NCBI RefSeq assembly: GCF_045679555.1
Contig: NC_092091.1
Span: 17,135,072 to 17,199,071 of the forward strand
Direction: 5' to 3'
Origin: Salvelinus alpinus
Lineage: Eukaryota > Chordata > Actinopteri > Salmoniformes > Salmonidae
Length of the DNA stretch: 64,000 bases
The position numbers were made by a program, and so were the translations under genes. The stretch's first letter is position 1, and each line of letters opens with the position of its first letter. This document shows positions 55,918 through 64,000 of this stretch, in pieces. The notes beneath the pieces are model-generated. The model saw only the letters and a program-made list of their open reading frames with translations. It had not been told where the DNA came from and ran no database searches.

Positions 55918-58170
55918 CAGTCTCCTACAGAAGGAAAATAATCCTGCAGCAACAGGAAATATGAATTATTATGTTGATTATAATTCATGTACATTTTTGT
56001 AGCGGTTGATACATTTTTCACAAGGTAAAATCAAGTCTGAAATTTCAAAGTGGAAATTACAAACTTTAGAAGCCTTTTTAAACCTCACATACAGTACATG
56101 TAAAAAATATCCTGCGCTGCAGGTAAATTATCCCACAACAGGGTGATCAACTTAAGATCCTACATCTGTAAATCCATATGTAAATAACAGATCAGTAAAT
56201 CCATCTATTCATTTATTTATCCTACATAAAAATAGCATGATTTGGTCTATAGAACTTTATATGAATTTCATTAGAAGTAGAAGACAGCCTTTATCAGAAT
56301 AGTTCATCTTCACTATCTAGCCTCCACTTGACAACAGGTTATCTGACCGTGACAGTTGAACACTCAGAGGAATATAAGACTGGCCATTCATCCAAGACAG
56401 GATCAGAAAGTGGGTCCTTGCACACTGAGGACCCAGTCACAGTCGGCATTTATCTGATAACATTCTTTGTTTATATCAGTGAGTATCAGAGACAAGGTGA
56501 GCTGTTCACTCTGACCATCACATCATTGAGAGTCCATTGTCTCCCCTGCTATGAAGGAAACAGGCCAGATAATGGAAGACATATCTCAAACCGATTGAAT
56601 CTGGGTCTTCCACAGCGTGTGTCTTTAAAGACCTTCCTTTCCCAGTCCTTTGCCACAAGCTGAGCCCCGAAATTGTAATAAAAGAGGGCATGTTTCAAAG
56701 CCACCCTGCCTCCACTTTGCCTGATGGTGAAATAGTTTTCTGTGGTCTTAGAAGTCTGCTCACACACACAGTGTCTGTTCCCCTCCATTGAAATGCAATG
56801 TGACTCTGAAGAAAGCAGCGGCTGGCTGTCGGCTCCTCCTCTCCCGGGATAAAACTTTCCAAAACTGAAATCATGCCTCTGCTTTTAAAGCCCTGGCCAT
56901 ACGCACATTTCTCCTGTGTGAGGATGGAGTGGACCAAAAAAGCCTTCAAAACCCATCTGGACTTTGAGAGTGCCCCTGAGTTTAGACTGCGGGTCACAAC
57001 ATGCACTCTCCAGCAGCAGTAAACTGTAGAGTATAAAAGCAAAGTGTATTCAGTATTGACTCTCTTCATACACAGAGGAAGCACAGTTAAAAATGCAGTC
57101 CAGGATCTTAAGCACAACAAATTTGTAACATATTGTACGAAATGAATTTGTAACATATCATAATAATTGCACAAAATAAATCATCATAATTATTTGCAGG
57201 ATGTAACATATTATACGAACTGGATGATGTCGTACACAATTGGATGACTTAGTACACAAAAAAAGGTCCCGTTTTGGCTCGTGAGCACCAATTTCAAAAC
57301 TACTGTCACTTTAAGGGATCTGACCCCAGCGATGGATTGTAAAAGTATTTTTCCCGACCACGTCCCCTGACCAGGAAAATCTCTTGGCTCTAAATGAGGT
57401 CTGGAGAACAGGAGTCAACTAACAACATGTTTGCTAACCCTCCCTTTTTACCCTGGTGTTGATCGCTCCTGCTTTTCGTCTTTCACTGCTAACTAAGAGT
57501 GTAGCTAAGCACAGCTAGGGGTTGCACAATTAGATAACACATTCTTACACAACAAGGTCACGTTTCTATGTATTTTGAGTTTCACATGCAGGAAGTCCTG
57601 GGTAAATTAATGAAAAGTAGCAGAAGAGCCTCCTGAAACATTTCACATTTGGCAAGAATGGTGTGACAGGGTGTGAACATGACAATGTTCTTGCAGAGTT
57701 CTGTGTAAACACACACCCACACTGACGGATCAGAGCTCTCTCACCTCACATGCCTCAGAACAGCAGTAGTTTCACTTGAGGAGTTAATCAACACCTCATC
57801 AAGATGGCTGACATACCAAGCTATTGTCCACATCGTCTGTTCTCGTCTGACTCACTGTGTGTTCCATAGAGTGGCAAGAACACATGGATGGTAAGGTAAG
57901 TAGAGGCCAGGTCGAGTACAGGTGGATAGATTACTTTCTGTAGCTAGTCCAACACCATTTAAGCATTGGCCAATAAGAAAACATATATTAAGTTACCAGC
58001 TAAAGAATAAGTTAAACACAAGTATTCCTTTAAACACAGATTCACCACATATAATGCAATGTGTAAATGCCATAGGAAACAGGTTATTTCAGTTTAACAA
58101 AAATATAACTGCTCAGAAAATAATCTTACAGTAACGATACATCTGCACTGACAACAAATTCAAACACACT
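55918..58170. other. Intergenic, no gene recognised
   Basis: 57118-57270 holds short reiterated words (taacatattgtacgaa, taacatattatacgaa, gatgatgtcgtacac) suggesting a dispersed repeat. The ORFs at 56328-57174 show no family features. Confidence 0.4.
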
Positions 58171-58179
58171 GTAAGATTT

Positions 58180-59800
58180 TTTTATTTTTTTTATTTAACC
58201 AGGTAGGCAAGTTGAGGACAAGTTCTCATTTACAACTGCGACCTGGCCAAGATAAAGCAAAGTAGTGTGACACAAACAACAACACAGAGTTACACATGGA
58301 ATAAACAAGCGTACAGTCAATAACACAATAGAAAAAAAAAAAGTCTATATACAGTGTGTGCAAATGGCGTGAGGAGGTAAGGCAATAAATAGGCCATAGT
58401 AGCGAAGTAATTACAATTTAGAAAATTAACACGAGTGATAGATGAGCAGATGATGATGTGCAAGTAGAAATACTGATGTGCAAAAGAGCAGAAAAGTAAA
58501 TAAAAACAATATTGGGATGAGGTAGGTAGATTGGTTGGGCTATTTACAGATGGGCTATGTACAGCTGCAGTGATCGGTTAGCTGCTCAGATAGCTGATGT
58601 TTAAAGTTAGTGAGGGAAATATAAGTCTCCAGCTTCAGCGATTTTTGCAATTCGTTCCAGTCACTGGCAGCAGAGAACTGGAAGGAAAGGCGGCCAAAGG
58701 GATGGCTTTGGGGATGACCAGTGAGATATACCTGCTGGAGCGCGTGCTACGGGTGGGTGTTGTTATCGTGACCAGTGAGCTGAGATAAGGCGGAGCTTTA
58801 CCTAGCATAGACTTATAGATGACCTGGAAACAGTAGGTCTGGCGACGAATATGTAGCGAGGGCCAGCCAACTAGAGGATACAGGTCGCAGTGGTGGGTGG
58901 TATAAGGGACTTTGGTAACAAAACGGATGGCACTGTGATGGACTGCATCCAGTTTGCTGAGTAGAGTATTGGAAGCTATTTTGTAGATGACATCGCTGAA
59001 GTCGAGGATCGGTAGAATAGTCAGTTTTACTAGGGTAAGTTTGTTGGGATGAGTGAAGGAGGCTTTGTTGCGAAATAGAAAGCAGATTCTAGATTTGATT
59101 TTGGATTGGAGATGTTTTAATATGAGTCTGGAAGGAGAGTTTACAGTCTAGCCAGACACCTAGGTATTTGTAGTTGTCCACATATTCCAGGTCAGAACCG
59201 TTCAGAGTAGTGATGCTTGTCGGGCGGGCGGGTGCGGGCAGCGAACGGTTGAAGAGCATGCATTTGGTTTTACTAGCGTTTAAGAGCAGTTGGAGGCCAC
59301 GGAAGGAGAGTTGTATGGCATTGAAGCTCGTTTGGAGGTTAGTTAACACAGTGTCCAAAGAAGGGCCAGATGTATACAGAATGGTGTCGTCTGCGTAGAG
59401 GTGGATCAGGGAATCACCCGCAGCAAGAGCGACATTGTTGATATATACAGAGAAAAGAGTCGGCCTGAGAATTGAACACTGTGGTACCCCCATAGAGACT
59501 GCAAGAGGTCCGGACAACAGGCCCTCCGATTTGACACACTGAACTCTGCCTGCGAAGTAGTTGGTGAACCAGGCGAGGCAGTCATTTGAGAAACCAAGGC
59601 TATTGAGTCTGCCGATGAGAATACAGTGATTGACAGAGTCGAAAGCCTTGGCCAGGTCGATGAAGACGGCTGCACAGTACTGTCTTTTATTGATGGCGGT
59701 TATGATATCGTTTAGTACCTTGAGCGTGGCCGAGGTGCACCTGTGACCAGCTCAGAAACTGGATTGCACAGCGGAGCATGTACGGTGGGAATATGTACAG
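58180..59800 (-). mobile_element. LINE copy in reverse orientation, same family as 52513-53526
   Basis: The 3' tail (plus strand ttaaccaggtaggcaagttg) starts at about 58195. Reading on the minus strand from 59675: QPSSSTWPRLSTLSI is a shifted frame, then SMGVPQCSILRPTLFSVYIN, HLYADDTILYTSG (catalytic YADD box), SFRGLQLLLNASKTKCMLFN and DGSDLEYVDNYKYLGVWLDC. Frameshifts occur near 59420 and 59110. Confidence 0.88.
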
Positions 59801-60132
59801 TGATTAGTAAATAGAGTAGTATGTCTTGTCTACTGTGTATCCAAGACCATTTCCCCCTTGAGGACAATAAAGATTACTTTATATTTTATCTTATGTTATG
59901 ACAGAGTGTTGACAGTGATGGATGCAGATGGAAGTGGAAGTGAAGGCTGGTCTGGCAAGGGAAAGCAAAATATTTGTTGACGAGCACCTTGCACTCAGTG
60001 CCACAGAGACTCAGAGAGATTCATTCCACGAGCCATCAACCGACTTTGCATGGCGACTTTGCAGACTGTTTGAGTCTGTAAGATACAGACTCATACAGTG
60101 GAATGGAAGTAAGTAGCTTATGTCTGTATCCC

Positions 60133-60335
60133 TGGGGTGGCACGGTAGCCTAGTGGTTAGAGAGTTGGACTAGTAACTGAAAGGTGACAACATCAAATCC
60201 CTGAGCTGACAAGGTAAAAAACTGTTGTTTTGCCTCTGAACAAGGCAGTTAACACACTGTTCCTAGGCTGTCATTGAAAATAATAATTTTTCTTAACAGA
60301 CTTACCTAGTTAAATAAAGGTATAAAAAATATCCA
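60133..60335 (+). mobile_element. tRNA-derived SINE
   Basis: ggcacggtagcctagtggtt matches an RNA polymerase III A-box context. The B box is degenerate (tgacaacatcaaatccc). The body ctgacaaggtaaaaaactgt leads to the tail ttacctagttaaataaaggt, shared with other salmonid SINEs. Confidence 0.82.
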
Positions 60336-60339
60336 GGTT

Positions 60340-61330
60340 TAATTTTGGTCCAATATTCATCTCTTAGATTCAAATTCTTTATAATTCACCGATGGCAGTA
60401 GTTAAAACCAACACCCAATACTGAGCCCACTTCCTATTGTCTCGAGGGACAAGACAAGGCTGTCCGGACTGTACAGGACTTTTTGCTTTGGTCATAGAAC
60501 ACCTTGCTACCATGATTAGATCACATGACCAAATTTAAGGAATTACAATTGGAAAATAATTCCATATTATATCGTTGTATGCGGATGATGTCTTGGTCTA
60601 TTTCCAAGACCCATCATACTAAATTCCAGTCCTCCTGTCATTGCTTGAAGAGTTTGGTAAACCATCTGGTTATAAAGTCAATTGGTCCAAGACCGAGATT
60701 ATGCACATATCTACCTTCAACCCCAAACCGTTTCAAATTGAAATGGTCCTTGACGAATATTAAGTACTAATCAATTTTCATACCCAGTAATGTACATGAT
60801 TTGTATAAGTTAAACTACATTCCAGTTATGGAAAAGGTTATCAATGACTTGAAAATAATGGACTTCCTTCTGTTTCTCTTCTGGTCGAAATGACAGTATT
60901 ACCAACATTGATTTATTTATAAATCTTCCAATTTCACCCCCTCTACAACTTTTCTAAAACATTCAGAGCCTCTTCTCATTTATTTGGACTAATGAATCAC
61001 CCAGAATTAGTCTGCAGGTCCTGTATCTTCCATATAAGGCGGGTGGTCTGAATTCACCTAACCTAAAACTTTACTATTGGGCAGCCCAGGTTGCCCAAGT
61101 TAAGGAATGGTTTTCTCCCTCATTAAATTCTTGGGCAAGGCTAGAATCCTTTGACATTTTACCATAAGAGTGGAAATACCTGCCATATTTTGGCCTGCAA
61201 GAGATAAAGAAGATTAAGAATAACCCAGTCATTTTTAATAATATGCAAGTATGGAAAGCAACTCATAAATTACTGGGTTACAATGCATCTCTCTCTCCAA
61301 TATGACAGATATTCTTTCAAAATAATATTT
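60340..61330 (+). mobile_element. L1-clade LINE fragment, reverse-transcriptase region
   Basis: Conceptual pieces SRGTRQGCP, ALVIEHLATMIRSHD, then YADDVLVYFQD in a shifted frame, and LEEFGKPSGYKVNWSKTEIM are typical L1-type RT blocks, distinct from the L2 copies. Many stops and frameshifts; 3' cut by a Tc1 fragment at 61336. Confidence 0.72.
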
Positions 61331-61335
61331 ATTTA

Positions 61336-61662
61336 CACTACCGTTTAAAAGTTTGGGGGTCACTTAAAATGTCCTTGTTTTGAAAAGAAAAGCAAATTTT
61401 TTGTCCATTAAAATAACATCAAATTGATCAGAAATACAGTGTAGACATTGTTAATGTTGTAAATGTCTATTGTAGCTAGAAATGGCAGAATTTTTATGGA
61501 ATATCTACACAGGCGTGCAGAGGCCCATTATCAGCAACCATCACTCCTGTGTTCCAATGGCACGTTGTGTTAGCTAATCCAAGTTTATCATTTTAAAAGG
61601 CTAATTGATCATTAGAAAACTTTTTGCAATTATGATAGCACAGCTGAAAACTGTCAATGATT
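61336..61662 (+). mobile_element. Tc1-like terminal fragment
   Basis: Starts cactaccgtttaaaagtttg and carries the first ~330 bp of the same family as 5618-7213, ending at cacagctgaaaactgtc. No other end found. Confidence 0.85.
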
Positions 61663-62822
61663 TTAGTCAAAATCACCTGTCAATGATTTTAGTGGTCAGG
61701 ATAATGATGATTTAAATGGTTTCACTGTCCAGATCTGTCTACACTTGTAAGATATCCAGACACAATGCGTGTCTGACTACCTCCGGAGGTGGGCAAGAAT
61801 ATCTGTTCACAATCAAATCACAATGCGTCTTTTAATCGTCTACACCTGTCTAAAGATTTGGGCACAATTAGAATGTGGACAAGATCAGGACAAAGGACGC
61901 ATGTTAACCAGATAATAACAGGGCTAGGGTCAACAGTGAGACAGTGAAGGATGAAGGGATACCAGGGCTGAGGATGAGACTGCACTTGTAAGGAAGTTTG
62001 CGCAGAAATATCCCCTTCCTTGAACTGTCCCTGATTGCACTCACTCTAACCCTAAAAATGGATGGACGGATATACTATCAATACCTATGGGGCTACTGCT
62101 GCATAGTGCACCATAGGAGAAGGTCTGGTGAGCACACCATAGTTAGTCTACCAAATAGAAGACCAGCTGACTGAGAGATGTTGAAAGGGAAATGGAAGAT
62201 CAATACAGGTCCTGGGAGGTGTGAAAACAAGCTGTTGTTCATCCTTATTCAGCCTGAGGGTGAAAACATGATAAGAGGATGTGGTCTCTCTCTGACAGAC
62301 ACATGATCCATCACAAACATGATTTGTTGTTATGTACCCTAGCCAGCCTGAGGATGATCAAGCCATAAAATGAAATAGAACAATAATGTAATAATGACAA
62401 TAATAATTGATTTAATGATTTAATAATGAAATGTATCTCTGTGAGTCAAACTAAAGGTAGACTCTCTAATAGACTCCTGAGAACAAATGGAGAAGAGTCA
62501 GTTTAGATAGTTCAGTTCAGAATTTACATATCTATAGAACTCTGAGCATCTGCCATTCTGACACATCCATAGCAAACATATTTGATATATCTCCTCTCTG
62601 AGGGGAGTCTGATTTGTTTGCTAGCTGTAGTCCATCCCTGATATATCGACTGTTCTATCCCTGATATATCGACTGAATTAAGTGTATGTTAAGGCGCCCA
62701 GCTTACATCTGACCTATCTGGTATGTGGTCAATGATGTCACATTCTTTCCCTGATGGCAAACAGAGCAGTACTGAAGAGCTATCTCATAGCTCACTGTCT
62801 CTCTGACTAGAAACGTGGGTCT
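61663..62822. other. Intergenic, no feature seen
   Basis: Only a short duplication at 61660-61691 (tgtcaatgattttagt twice) and another at 62633-62672 (tccctgatatatcgactg twice). Confidence 0.45.
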
Positions 62823-62933
62823 GCATCCCAAATGGCACCTTATTCCCTATATAGTGCACTACTTTTAATCAGGGCCCATAGGGATCTAGTCAAAAGTAAT
62901 GCACTATTTAGGAATAGGGTGCCATTTGGGAAG
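62823..62933. repeat. Palindromic MITE, same family as 50539-50620
   Basis: gcatcccaaatggcacctta at the left, inverse gggtgccatttgggaagc at the right, with imperfect pairing in between (tagtgcactacttttaatca against tagtcaaaagtaatgcacta). Confidence 0.88.
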
Positions 62934-63639
62934 CACATTGTCTCTCCGACTAGAAATACTGGAACTTGATTTATGGCTAACTGCAATCAGCAAATCTGGC
63001 TTGATGAACATCTCTGACTGTGTAGTAATTTACTTCTCTGAAAGCACTGAGAATGCCAAGCAGCATTACTTGATGTCTTCACAGGTGCCAAACCAAATGC
63101 TGGGGGAGTTAAACACAAATGCCTTTCAACCTGTTAAAAGTTTTCCATTGGCAGCATGTTGGGCGGATTCTGATAAACCACGCATATGGTTATTCATCTT
63201 TTTTTCATGAAAAGTGAAATGTCAAAAATAGTTTATGTCTCAGAGTAACCCAAAGTAATTTTTTCGACTTCTATTAGCATCGACTTAATATATTCCTCTG
63301 AGATTAATGTTCTAAATGGTTTTCATGTTTAAAGGTTTATTAGAGAAGACTTGTAAGGACTATGTTAAAGCTTTTTAATGAAAGAATGCTTGAGTCAATG
63401 GAACTTTCTCAACGCTCTCCCCCACATGTCTGAACTGAAATGCCAGAGGACGTAACAGAAGAGGCATAAGTTCAACACAGTGCAATGGATTTTCTCTCAG
63501 CTCTTAAATTCCAACTCGATCCAACTGGGGTTTTAGGATGAATCCCTGGCGAGGAAAGCGATTATTTCCAACATTGGTAGCAGCTCAGTCACAGGTGTAT
63601 CATGAAATAGTGTACTTTTTTATTTATTTAGATTTTTTA
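62934..63639. other. Intergenic, no gene recognised
   Basis: An ORF at 62899-63210 overlaps the MITE and has no family features. Confidence 0.45.
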
Positions 63640-64000
63640 AATATATTTTTTATTAACAACAGTTTTACAATACAACAATAACAATCAGCGATTTTACGGG
63701 CTCCTGACCAATTCTTCTCTTTTGTGTGTTTTTTGCGCCGATCTGAACTTTTTTTGTATATAATGTTTCCACCATCGTTTCCTATGACTGGAAAGAGCTT
63801 CTAAACATCAGAACAGCGATCACTAACATCGATTTGGATGAATATTTCTACTTCAATAAGACACGAAAAAGAAAAAGGAGGCATAATAGAGGCCGACGTG
63901 TGGGCATCCCGCCCAAACTATGTCGGCAAGTACATAAACGGCCTCTACCCTCTGTTCTATTGGCGAAAGTACAATCACCGGAGAACAAACAATATTTTTT
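63640..64000 (+). mobile_element. LINE 5' region (probably L2 type) running off the window
   Basis: gattttacgggctcctgacc, aattcttctcttttgtgtgt resembles the 5' piece of L2 copy 2 at 39.4 kb. It is followed by ctatgactggaaagagcttc and a basic stretch RGRRVGIPPKLC, then SVLLAKVQSPENK, which resembles the linker leading into a LINE endonuclease. Cut at base 64000. Confidence 0.6.

Overview
The window looks like vertebrate, most likely salmonid (trout/salmon-type), nuclear DNA. It has split genes with GT-AG introns, low coding density, and many interspersed elements I recognise as characteristic of salmonid genomes: several Tc1-like families, L2-type LINEs with a 3' CAAATCAAAT-type tail, tRNA-derived SINEs, a 5S-rRNA-derived SINE and a hAT-type element. 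The taxon call rests on recall of these repeats, not on a search.

Three protein-coding genes are supported. (1) cnot2, minus strand, 22-3592: eleven coding exons of the CCR4-NOT subunit 2 gene. Its 3' end (most of the NOT box) lies beyond base 1, and its first short coding exon was not found. (2) lrrc10, plus strand, 13098-13949: a single-exon leucine-rich-repeat gene known as heart-expressed. (3) fnbp4, plus strand, 18077-37404: formin-binding protein 4, reconstructed here as 17 exons that keep phase throughout and encode 868 residues with two WW domains and two proline-rich blocks.

The most interesting signal is in the 3' half of fnbp4. Introns 10, 12, 13, 14 and 16 each carry one copy of a ~70-nt unit with box C/D snoRNA architecture (C box, D' box, D box, short terminal stem). 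Ahead of the D' box is a guide sequence complementary to a conserved 18S rRNA segment (AACAGGTCTGTGATG). The copies are diverged to different degrees, so fnbp4 appears to be a snoRNA host gene with birth-and-decay of intronic copies.

Rearrangements of note are: a 198-bp palindrome made by fold-back duplication inside a SINE in fnbp4 intron 3; a 60-bp tandem duplication of the end of the first WW exon plus its splice donor, later split by a hAT element with an 8-bp target duplication; a Tc1 element starting right after the first six bases of fnbp4 intron 2; and a 29-bp-arm hairpin in intron 15.

Layout: 1-4.9 kb cnot2; 5.1-9.5 kb probable decayed hAT element with Tc1 and LINE insertions; 10.3-11.9 kb TIR element; 13.1-13.9 kb lrrc10; 14.3-17.1 kb repeats; 18.1-37.8 kb fnbp4 and its 3' UTR; 38.7-41.2 kb Tc1-like fragment and L2 LINE; 41.2-52.5 kb gene-poor sequence with small TIR elements and one unrecognised exon-like pair; 52.5-64 kb mostly LINEs, SINEs and Tc1 pieces. 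I see no intact transposable-element coding sequence: every transposase or reverse transcriptase is truncated, frameshifted or cut by the window edge.
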